Source: Phytophthora hibernalis
Taxonomy: Eukaryota; Oomycota; Peronosporomycetes; Peronosporales; Peronosporaceae
Length of the DNA stretch: 64,000 nt
Assembly (NCBI GenBank): GCA_012656075.1
Contig: JAAKBF010000018.1
Location: 558,001-622,000 of the forward strand
Direction: 5' to 3'
Below the pieces are notes generated by a model. It did no database searches. It saw nothing but the letters and a program-made list of their open reading frames with translations, and was not told the DNA's origin. Shown here one piece after another: positions 12,349 through 22,190 of this stretch. Positions within the stretch are counted from its first letter, which is position 1; the number at the start of each line of letters is the position of its first letter. The position numbers and the translations under genes are program-made.

Positions 12349-12547
12349 ATTTAACGGGAAGCTGTTCAACGGCGTGGACGGGTCGAAACGTCTGGAGAGT
12401 GTGGCGCACGTCTACAGGGTGGACAAACTGTCCGGCCTGTCATTTCTGTACAGATATAACTTCACTCATCGAGATATGGGCTTCGAAAACATCCTGCATC
12501 TCGACGGGCGCGCCGTGATCGCGTACTTGGGTCTGTGGATGAAGTAG
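12349..12547 (+). other. Short unrecognised open frame between Crypton genes
   Basis: About 65 codons open from roughly 12349 to a stop at 12547, GC-richer than its surroundings. The translation includes NGVDGSKRLESVAHVYRV and HRDMGFENILHLDG. I do not recognise it, and no equivalent is seen at the same place in unit 2, so it may be a captured host fragment. Confidence 0.3.
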
Positions 12548-12804
12548 CCGTCGTCGTTCTCTCCGTTGGGCAACCCAACGAGCGGAAGAAGCTTCAACAA
12601 GAGCGGCGCGTTTTACCTGCAAGTCGCGGTGGGCAGGAACTAATACACGGAGCGGTATGGATGTTTGCTGCAGAGGACGCTGTGGGATGACAGCGGCAGG
12701 TAGCAGAGGACACAGTGGATTAGCTGATGATTCCGGGGCGGTGACTTTGACTAGGGGACAGTGTTATCTCGGTACGACCTGTTTACATCAAGTTCATTTG
12801 GAAT

Positions 12805-13040
12805 TTGGAATCATTCACCGCAGTATGACAATACGGTACCGCACTATCATTGTGGTACCGCAGTATGACGGTGCGGCACTGCAGTATGACAGTGCGCTAC
12901 CGCAGTCAGCCAGTTCGGTAACTACCGCAGTATGACAGTGCGGTAACTACCGCAGTATAGCATTCCGGTAGCGCACTATCATTACGGTACCGCAGTATGA
13001 CAGTGCGGTAACTACCGCAGTATAGCATTCCGGAAGCGTT
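12805..13040. repeat. Palindromic satellite between YR and C48 genes, unit 1
   Basis: Tandem imperfect palindromes built from the half-sites cagtgcggta and taccgcagtat, for example 12935-12960 and 13003-13025. Each can fold on itself. The array fills the gap between the 3' ends of the two convergent genes of unit 1, and a related array lies at the same place in unit 2. Confidence 0.75.
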
Positions 13041-13131
13041 TTGCTTCTGTAGGCCAGTTTACACTACAAAAAATGGATTAACAATGTTTCAATTTTGCTG
13101 CATTAGTTTCGTCTTGTGTTTCACACTTTCC

Positions 13132-14640
13132 TCACTTTGGCATGAGTTCTCTATAAAGGTGAGAGCGGTACGCAGACGCTTTGGTGGCGTTAAAACCGCC
13201 AGACGTCCACTCCGCGATATTCGCCTCTATCGTCCCAGACATATCAGTAGCTATGTGCTTCGAAATAGCATTCATGTAATGAAGAACGTAAAGCCCATAA
13301 TCCGCGCAGTTTTTGCTGTGGTTTTATGTTGTAGACAAATGTTCTGCATTCGAACGCAGCCGCATGTTCCAATCGTTTATCGTGAACTTTTGCCAAGAAC
13401 CAGTTCAGTACGTCAAACGCATAGGCTGAGCTGTGAGCCCTTTTCATCGAGTTGACATGATAAACTGCTGCATGAAATTTTCGATTATCAGGAAGCTCCA
13501 GTGTTTGCAACCCGAGACCGGTAGGAGAAGGTAGCGGTATGACCAGTCAACCAACGCGCTCAGCTCATCACACATGCGCTGTTGGATGCGAGGTTTCGAG
13601 GTGTAAATCTGGAGGTCTCCATCAAAGTGTACAATTCAGGCGAACTACTCCATTTTTTCGAATCATCGCTGTCTGTGTCAACAAAGCATCCACCTGCAAA
13701 CTATTCAAATCGCTAGGCATCACGCATAAGGGTATACCGTTCTCGACATCCGTCCAAACGAACACGGCATCATGCTTTGGTAGACGCTTCCTGAAAAACC
13801 GATGCGGAATTTCTCTATCCGATTTACCCGAATCGAGAACCTCGGAATCGCTTTCACCAGAACTTCTGGGGTCATTACTCTCTTGTTCTCCACTGCTCGA
13901 AACTTCAGCATCACCGTCATCGAGAATCGCGTCACTATTCCCGCTGCATCTACTTCGTTTTCTCTCGTCCCTGCACCATTATCAAGCACACCGCCATAAT
14001 TATTGACTTCAGTGTCTGCTTCTAGAGTCGGAGCAGGACAATCATGAGTGGCAGGGGAAGCACGAATCCGTTTGCGTCGGTGACTTAGTGGATCTTGTTC
14101 ACGGACTTGAGTTGATGCCCTAACCGACTCTGCATCTGCATCTGTAACGGCAGGTGCAGCTGGTTATCTCCGATCGACACTGTGCAGCTGAATTGGCCAG
14201 GGTGACTAAGAGCGTTGTAGTACTTGCATATGAACCTTCAACGTCCTGTGATAGCTCCTCTGGTCCCGTTTCTCTCATCCAATACAAGTGCTTCAAATTA
14301 TTTGCTGTCACGGCCGTATAGTGTTCTCTGCGGCAAAACATGTCTGCAAATATAGGGCCAATTTCCAAAACATTTCGTGCGTACTTGTCCAGAGATGCGT
14401 TGGCGTCGTTAACGCAGGCCTGCGTCTGGTGCAGCGCCTCAGCTGCTTCAGCGTCTGGGTAACATAATTGACTTATTTGAAGGTGGCGTCCAACGCACGC
14501 TGGTTGGCTGAAAGGCATCTGAGAGAGGAGGTGTGAGCACAAACAACATATCGGGAGACGCCAGAAGAACGCCATGGCGGGGGTAGCGCGCATGAACGTC
14601 CCCCTACAGGAGTCGGGCACCCAAACGTTCACCAAGGCGT
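13132..14640 (-). pseudogene. Ulp1/C48 cysteine peptidase gene of Crypton unit 1, inactivated
   Basis: Homologous to the gene at 17068-18540 over its length but broken in several places. From the N-terminus it shows a helical region (HLQISQLCYPDAEAAEALHQ at about 14490), an acidic Ser-rich linker, a conserved FFRKRLPKH and SDLNSLQVDALLT block (about 13800-13690), then the peptidase: KHWSFLIIEN (catalytic His), YHVNSMK, and PQQ followed by NCADYGLYVLHYM. The catalytic Cys of the DCG motif is Tyr here (tat instead of tgt), so the protein could not be an active peptidase even if the frame were whole. It stops at 13132 after SHLYRELMPK. Function in the element is unknown; C48 enzymes remove SUMO-like modifiers. 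Confidence 0.65.
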
Positions 14641-16440
14641 CTCAGATCCGTCCTAAAACACTCAGCGAGCGTACAATGGGTGTCAACAAGAGTTCTTGGA
14701 CTGGTGCTCGGCAAAAGGCTCCGCTTTTAGTGACTTGACACGAACTACAGTGACTGGAGAGAAACTTCATTTGTTCTTGAGGAATGCGTTATTGGGCGTA
14801 CAAAACGACACGAGAGTGAAAATACTTGCAGCGAGAGGCAGAATACAGTCGGAAAATCTACTGTGAACAGCTATGTGGCGGCGATGGTGAACCTATGGAA
14901 GCAGGAACAATAGTTATCCTTCACCTCGTAAGGATGCAGTGAAAACACTGCTGCAAGTTACACAGGATGAAGACGATGCGCAAAAGCGAAAAATATATGA
15001 AGATCGCGGTGCGGGCACAATACTGAACGGATATATAACTACTGATCAACTTCGGAGCATATCGTGGTTCTTCTGGAACAATTTTCGTGAGTCAGGCGTA
15101 AGACTCCGGAATTTACTTGCATTTCTACTGATTCACTACGCGCTCATGCGTGGTGAGGCTTCTCGTAAAATGGAGCAGGTGGATATTCACTCGTCGACTT
15201 GGAGAATGAGGGTACATCCCTGTCGAGCGGTGGTCATGGTCATACGGCAAGGCAAAACCAATCAAGTCGGACGAATTGAATTTGGATCTTTCTTGCGGAA
15301 CAAGTGTGTGGAATTTTTCCCCCATGGACTACTTACTTTCTTTTCTTTTGGCGTTGGCATGTTGATTGAGAGCCCTTTCTTGACTTCACGTCATTAGATT
15401 GATGGCATCCGCTTAAACTTCTCAAGACTGGTAAAAATCCGTTGGTGGAAATGTCCTACAAAGTGCATCGTGACGTCATGGTAGACGCATTAAAAAGCGT
15501 TGATATTCACAGCAAGGCCAAACCCCATGTTGGCAGAGGAACAGAAGCGCGGATGGCCTACCAAGCAGGTGCGAGCGAAGCGCAAATTAGGCGACTTGGT
15601 CGCTGGAACAATGACGTCATGGAAAAATGCTACTTGACTTCCCTACCCTGTGAAGCGATGCGAACGCTGGCTGGTTTTGAGCCTACAAAGGCAGTTTTTT
15701 GTCGCCCGTGCTCATGCTGATCCACCACCGAGCATGCAAAAACAGGTGTTTCCTCAAGTAGAACGGTGGCAAACCACTCTCAATGAAGGTGGGTGTGAAC
15801 AAACAATTACCGCTGGAGGAATTTTGGAGCTGCTTCAATATCTGAGGGTTGTACTCCTGCAAGATGCAGTTTTATGAGTGACTGGGTGCACAGCCATCCG
15901 ATCTGGCAGCATCCTCTATTTTGTTCAAGCGAATTTCAGAAGTACAAACAAGAAACAAAACGGGTTATGCGTGAAATAGATGATCCTTCTGAGTAGCAGC
16001 TGCAAAGGCAATGCCAATTTTGCAGGCAAAGGTTCACGGAGTTCATCACGATTTCAAAGCATCAATGCTAGAAATAAACAGCTCGTTACAGACAATTCAG
16101 GGCGATTTGAAAACCATTATACTGATCATGGCGCCACTTTCGCGAGGTGCAGCAATTCTCTATGTGAAGCTGGTTCCTGACGGAAGCTCCATGGCTACTC
16201 CTGAGCCGGTCGTATCGGCGGTTCCTGACGGAAATGTAAGTTGCGAAGATGTAGAAATCAGGTCAATGAGCTAAACAATGAGTCGTAGTTTGGTGTCGGT
16301 GAACGATATGTGGAAGGAGTGTTCGGTTGGCTTGAATGGTGGCTCTGCTGTCAGTGTGTTGGAGAAAAGTATGGTACCAAGTGGTGTGGTTCTGATGAGC
16401 GTCGTTTTTTATTCGCCGTAGTCGAGTAATTGCTCTTGTC
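14640..16440 (+). pseudogene. Crypton tyrosine recombinase, unit 2 (broken, 5' truncated)
   Basis: Homologous to 10334-12254. It begins abruptly at about 14640, within the region equivalent to KTLRPKNTKRS of unit 1, so its 5' end is missing. Recognisable blocks: EFLDWCSAKGSAFSDLTR, TVTGEKLHLFL, the catalytic Arg in HYALMRGEASR (about 15150), HVGRG (about 15527), RLGRW (about 15598) and MEKCYL (about 15625), then ELLQYLRVVLLQDAVL and a GCR1_C-like end near 16370-16440 (KYGTKW, DERRF). Many indels and stops. All five catalytic residues remain readable. It abuts the N-terminal end of the unit 1 peptidase gene, so the two units are in direct tandem. Confidence 0.7.
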
Positions 16441-16724
16441 AACGAGTTAAGCTCCCAACCTGTGCTTTATGGTGGGATGGATGAAGGCGCTATCATCAAG
16501 AAGATTATAAGAAACCTCGATTCAGCACGAAAAACACAAAGAAAGTCGTTGTAGTGGATGCCCAATAACCCCGGCGTTTTCAGAGACATCATAAGGCAAG
16601 AGCTTTCAATCAGACCGCCGAATTTCTCCGTCCAGAATCGTGAGGTCTGAAGAAGTACTATAACTAGTTTAGTTATCTTTTCGTATTTACTTCCATGGGG
16701 ATTGCTTCAGTTTTTGCGGTTTGT

Positions 16725-17005
16725 ACATGTACCGCAGTACATTGTGCTGTAGCAGTGAGGTACCTCAGTGTAGCAGTGCGGTACCTCAGTGAAGCAGTGC
16801 GGTACCTCAGTGTTGCATTGCGGTAGCAATGCGGTTCTGCAATACTATTTCATTGCGGTACTGCAATACTACCTCAGTGTAGGAGTCCGGTACCTCAGTG
16901 TAGCAGTGCGGTACTTCAGAGTAACATTGCGGTAGTATTGTACTACCGCAATATAACACTGAAGTACCGCGCAGTAACACTGTGGTAGGTACCACAACGT
17001 TACAC
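16725..17005. repeat. Palindromic satellite between YR and C48 genes, unit 2
   Basis: About twelve degenerate units of roughly 20 bp around gtagcagtgcggtacctcag, in both orientations, so the stretch can form large hairpins. The core agtgcggta is shared with the array at 12805-13040, although the rest of the unit differs. Confidence 0.75.
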
Positions 17006-17067
17006 TGCTGATAGTTCAAGAACCAAACTTCTACTTTGTATTCAATGATTAAACTTCTTAGCATCGT

Positions 17068-18540
17068 TCACTTTTGTAAAAGTGTTCTGTATAGTCGAGC
17101 CATGTATGCAGTTGCCTTTGTCGCGTTAAAGCTTCCAGATATCCACGCGGCAATTTTCACCTCGAATGAATCAGGTTTGTCAGATGCAATCTTCTTTGCG
17201 ATCAAATCCATATAGTGGATAACGTAGAGGCCACAATCCGAGCAGTTTGTTTGTTGCGGCTTCGTATAGTGGACAAACGTACTCCACTCAAACTCGGCCG
17301 TATGGTGTGACTGGGTTTCATGAACGCTTCCCACATACCATTTTAGGACGTGAAACGCATAGACGGAGCTGAGAGCATTTTTCATCGAGTTCACGTGGTA
17401 AACTTTGGTCCGATTCACACGCATGGGATTTTCGACAACAAGAAAACTCCAGTGGTTGCGACCTGACACGGGCATTTGTAAGACGTCCAATCGGACAACG
17501 CATTCAGTTCCCGAAACAAGCGCGATTTCTTCGTTGGTTACCGGGTGTATCTTGCAGACTCCATATATTCGTACATTTGAGATCCACACTTGTCCGGTTT
17601 CACGGACACTATACCGATAGATGAAGTAGTCCAGCGCAGTTTATGTCAGCGAAGCATCAACCTGCAAACTATTTAAATCGGACTGGTAAACGTGAACAGT
17701 TCGCGGATGTTCAATATCTGCGAGGTCCGTCCAGACTACCAGAGGCGCATGCTTTGAAAGACGCTTCCTGAAGAACTGATGCGACACAACGGCTTTTTCC
17801 ACATCATCATCTTCATCACCCATACGGATAGAGCTGCAAGACACAAAATCCTCGTCGCGCTCACTTTCATCATTGCTCAAAATCTTCGTGTCGCTGTACG
17901 AAATAACATCATCGACGTTTTCATCTACAATTCCATTACTGGGCCTCAGCTCATCTTCAAAGTCACCCTTAACGCTGTTTCGATTCCCATCGATCTTATC
18001 AACTTGAACTTCGGCGGCCGCTTCACAGTCTCGACGGTACACGTCAGAGCGTCTGGATGGTGACGTTTCTGCGGGCGAAGTCGGGATTCAACTTCACTTT
18101 ATAATGCTACCGCCGGAATAACGGAGCCAAGCGTTCCTTCAGCCTGCCCGGGAACCGGGACTACAGCTCGATCTGCTGTTGTATCTGCATGTTCGACCTG
18201 AACAGAGGATACTCCCACATCCACTATACGAGACTGCAAACGCTGTTGCTCAGTTTGTTGATGTGTAGGTGGATTCATTCGATCCGTACCAACACTGGCT
18301 GCATTCAAAGTAACCGAAGCGCAAATCAATGTTGATTCATCCAGACAGTACACACGTCGCAGATAGCTTGAAGCAATAGCTGCATAGTTTCCCGTGAGTT
18401 CAACATGACTTCGAAAGCAGGGGTCTTTGCTGCACCGCGCACGAAATTATTCACCTTGGCCGCTGCGTCGTCGACGCAGGTCCGCGCATCCTGTAGCGCC
18501 GCGGCAGTGTGGGGTAGCGCCTTTGCAGAAATCTGCAAAG
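17068..18540 (-). CDS. Ulp1/C48 cysteine peptidase of Crypton unit 2
   Basis: C-terminal peptidase domain open over 17068-17589 and continuing upstream in the same frame across one in-frame TAA at 17641-17643 into an acidic region (to 18042) and a helical N-terminal region (to about 18540, in another frame). The Ulp1 hallmarks are NHWSFLVVENP with the catalytic His, KVYHVNSMKN where family members usually have Asp but Asn is found here, and PQQTNCSDCGLYVIHYMDL with the oxyanion Gln and the nucleophile Cys in DCG. This is the standard order for SUMO-type proteases. It is convergent with the tyrosine recombinase of unit 2 across the satellite. The start is uncertain; no ATG is clear in the N-terminal region. 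Confidence 0.7.
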
Positions 18541-19166
18541 TCGTCCTCGCACAAACCCTACGCGTTAACGTCGGGAAGTTCCTGGTTGTTTGAGTAGCGT
18601 ATCTCTGGGTGGGGTGTGATCCAAGTTGGTTAGGAACCTTGAAGCGTGCTTCTCAGGCGCAGCGCGGATTCTCATCGCTCTGTGTCGCTCTTGCTCTGAC
18701 GTCTCACTCGTGCGTGACGACGTCTTCTCCTCTTTGACCTGGGGCGTGCGGCGTTATCGGGCCGGCTTTTCCTCGGTTGTGCACGGCGTTATCGGGCCAG
18801 TGCGTTCTTCGTCTTCGGCGTCGGGTTATCAGCAACGCCTGGACGGTATCGTTTAACGTGTCCCTCCTGTTGGGGGGTTGAGTACACCGATCCAGTAGTG
18901 GACGACGGGGCCGGTTAGCCTGGGGCGAGGCTGCTGGCTCTTGGAACGATGGAAATCCACTTGCGTATCACAAAGAGAATTCGGGACTGAGCCTTATGTT
19001 GTCCTATCCTATCAATGTCCTTCTCGCTACTCGTTGGCCTTCTGGCTTTCTTCCTATCACTTCCCGCCGTGCTTACCCATCATCGTTGTCCTGACTTGCC
19101 CTGATCGCGTGACCCAGTTGCTACATCGGGGTCAGTCGGGTTGCTTGATCGGGGTCTTCCGAGTTG
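18541..19166. other. Non-coding stretch with tandem motifs
   Basis: No gene I can support. It holds a twice-repeated cggcgttatcgggcc phrase at about 18748-18800 and ends in a run of tandem units with gatcggggtc that continues to about 19210. The latter belong to the repetitive C-terminal end of the gag-like ORF on the minus strand. It may include LTR sequence, but no LTR pair was found. Confidence 0.35.
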
Positions 19167-20175
19167 TTAGATCGGGGTCCCTCGAGTTGCCAGATCGGGG
19201 TCCGTCGGTCGGGGTTGTAGATAGGGGCGTAAACATTGTCTCCGACCGTGGTTCCGCGCGTCGCAGGCCTTGTCCCACGGCTGTATATAAACGGGGAGGG
19301 CCGCTGCCTGATCTGTCTCCGTCTTTCCTGTGGAAAATTCCGTTTCCCGTCGCTCTGGGTCGACATCCATCAAAAAGGTCAGCCAGGCTTCTTCACTCTC
19401 CGGCATTCCACTTTCACGCCGGCATTCCGCGTTGCACCGTCCTTCGACAGACCGCTTCTCCACAGCAGCTTCATCGTTGGAATCTATGCTCATTTGGGTC
19501 CTTGATGCAACTACAAGCCGAGTCACATCTTGAGCAATTTCCATCGCCCGCGATCGGTCAATTGGAGAAACGGCCAAGGTAATCTGGCTACCCATGCACT
19601 CCAATACCCCCAAACGAGCTCCAACCTGGCCAATGTCGGCGTCTCGAACAGCATAAGCAAGCGCCGTCATCTCCGCGTTGAGCGCAGCTCTCACCAGAGC
19701 GTTTTAGTGAGTTGTAAAGGTATGCATCAGACCTTTAGTATGGTATTCAATGGGCTGAGGGCTTTGGCCACGTCTTTCACACCTGAGGAGAGTCGACGTC
19801 GGCCCTTATCATCATTGGGTAGCGGATTCGGTCACGGCGAGCATCTGCTATGCCGTCCGGGTTGCATTTGAGCGGGAAGGTAGCGTCCTCGTTTCGGAGC
19901 ATGTACTCATCCCGGCCAGCTGCAGGCTGCTCATCCAGTGCTTTCGTATGGCTCGCCCAGCTCGGCTTCCCAACCAGTTCTCTGCCTTCTGGTTGCCTTC
20001 TGGATGCTCTTGCGAAGCCTGCTGTTGCGTGAAGCTTGCTGCACTTGACGAGATCTCGGCTCTTTTTACAGCAGCGTATTCCCAGACGCCTCGGTGGACG
20101 CGGGGCATGATTGTCGCGGGGTGTCGGGTTGGGAGCTTGCTTTGGGCGCGGGGTGCTTTTGTGGGATCTGGGCAA
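19125..20175 (-). pseudogene. Possible LTR-retrotransposon gag remnant
   Basis: Two minus-strand open stretches (20175-19777 and 19694-19167) look like pieces of one protein: a Pro/Arg-rich start, then a segment with DVTRLVVASRTQMSIDSNDE and ESEEAWLTFLMDVDPERRE, ending in repeated DPDLATRGTPI-like units encoded by the gatcggggtc tandem repeat. The style suggests a gag polyprotein of an oomycete Gypsy-like element, but there is no protease, reverse transcriptase, integrase or zinc knuckle nearby and no LTR pair, so this is a weak call. Confidence 0.3.
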
Positions 20176-20335
20176 TGCCTCTGCTCTTATTGGTCAAAAG
20201 CTTTGTCGCGAGTTTTTACACGGGGCCCTCGGTTGGATAGAACGGCACAGGAGACCGGGTCTCGGACTCAGTCTGTGGCAGGGATGATAATCATTCAATA
20301 CCTACAATCGTAGACTTGGGTGGTATCCTCACTTT

Positions 20336-22190
20336 TTATCTGCTCGCTGGCCTGTAAGACACAGAAAGCTGTCTACCGTACACAGCATAGCCTTTGTCGA
20401 TCGCGCAGTCACTAGTAAGCCCAGCACGAACCAGGGTCGCCACAACATCCCAAAACTGTTTTCTCCTGGAGTCGGCACATTTGTTTGCGTCGCGCTTTAC
20501 CGGTGAAAACTCTTTTGTCTGTTTCAAGCCAGCAAGTCCAAACTGATGCTCGTGCCAGAGCTCGTAAAGATCTGTTGGTCTCTTGGAGAGCTGAGCGGGT
20601 GAATCACGTCGATGTGCAGCACTATCGTCTTTAACTCGTTGACGCTGCTGGGGGGTGTTGCGAGCAGATTGGATTTGGCGAAGAAAGGACAAGCGGCTAC
20701 CCAGCGCAGAATAGTCAGCACTTTTTCATTTCGTGCTGTGATTATCGCCTTGAACACATTACCCCATTCATAACCTCAGTCATGTATCGTCGTGATGCCA
20801 GTAACTGCGAATGTAACGCCCTAAATTCGCGACGGGTACCATCGCCTCCACCTCCCGAATCAACTGCATTCACCGAAATTCGGTAGCCATTTGGTTGGCT
20901 CGTTTCATCTTCGCTTATTGTAACGATATTGAGATGAGAACCGTCTCCAAGCACGTAAAATGCCTCTCAGCCAACAGGATTCAGGACAGTTTCGCCTCCA
21001 GCATTCTTGTACGCTTATACCATCCGCTCCTTCAACGTGGTGGGAAGGAAATCACACTCGGCATGTGTCGGTTCTAGTGCAGCCCATAACAGCGGCAGTG
21101 CCAGCGTCGTTGCAATTGATCACCCCATGACCTTTTTGACTACGGGGGCAACCTCGTTGGCGAGCAGGCTCGGTTCAACGCATCCAATGCCGAGTTTAAA
21201 ATTGTAGAAGCATGGCCCAGCAGGACCGACCAGTGCTGCCGCTGCACATGCGTCTGGAAAAGGTTGTGTAAAGTCGATGTAGACGCCTACTACTGCTTTA
21301 CGTGTTCGCCACCGACCACGCCGATTTCCATAGTCTTTAGAGACTCCACACCGACAGCAGTAGGTGGTCACCTTCGCGTAGACGATTCGTCCCTAATTTC
21401 TCTTCCTTGATCTTCTTGAAAGTTGTTTTCTTAAACATTGCTTTCATAAAGCGTCTCCCAGTCCGATCTCCGTCAGTCGGATTGCCAAATATGAACTCGG
21501 AACGTGTTACATTTGCTGAGGTCTCAATGTAGATAGCGAGGTTGAGTTGAGGGCACAGTCGAGGATCCATGCTACCAAACACGATCTGATCGGGCGCCGC
21601 GTCCCTCGGATGTGTTCTTGGACCAACGGACTTGACAGAAGAGAGTTGAAGGATACTGTGTGATGGGGTAAATTTGTTGAATTGCAACTTCATCATGCCG
21701 TCAATCCGAGTCATTATGTGCAATTGAAGCGTGAGCACACTATCCACCATGTACTTTGAACCAGCTCGCTCGTTCTCCCCAAACAAGCTTGAGCAGGTTC
21801 ACGAACTCGTCAAACTCGATTGACCACCGAGCATTTAAGTCGGCCCCATCCAGCCTCACCTCAAAGCGCTAAATTTTCTTGATCACCTTATTGACCGCAT
21901 CCGAGCGAGTCGGATTACCCTGTGCCGTCGCGGGATTCCACGTCGCGTTGACGCGCAGCATAAAAAGAAATTGCTTTCTTAGCGAATTCAAGCGTGCTTG
22001 ATCTGGTGTGTACGGGCTTCATGTCTTTACTCGGTTCTGTCTCTCCATAGGCTATCTTGTTCATCCAGTGGCACAAGTCACCCGACGTTATCCGCAGAAG
22101 GGCTTCCGTTGTGAACACGTGGTCAGCGGCGTATCTAATGCCATCCTTGAACGATATCAACTTTACCATATCTGCTTTGTATCGATTCAT
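20336..22190 (-). pseudogene. Oomycete-type tyrosine recombinase (third Crypton-like lineage), broken
   Basis: Pieces in several minus frames line up as one protein. From the N-terminus: RYKADMVKLISFKDG and SSTLEFAKKAISF (22190-21960); FGENERAGSKYMVDSVLTLQ and LNLAIYIETSANVT (21786-21510); KLGTNR, at the place where a HxxR box is expected, then VSKDYGNRRGRWRTR (the RGRW box) and PFPDACAAAALVGPAGPCFY (21370-21190); REFRALHSQLLASRRYM (about 20820); and a C-terminal block RPTDLYELWHEHQFGLAG with AIDKGYAVYG (20590-20370), which looks like the GCR1-type domain of many oomycete proteins. The recombinase His appears lost. It differs clearly from the two Crypton units upstream. Confidence 0.55.

Noticed and set aside
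12805..17005. Possible CRISPR arrays
   Set aside because: The repeats are short, palindromic and degenerate with no uniform spacers, in a eukaryotic repeat region.
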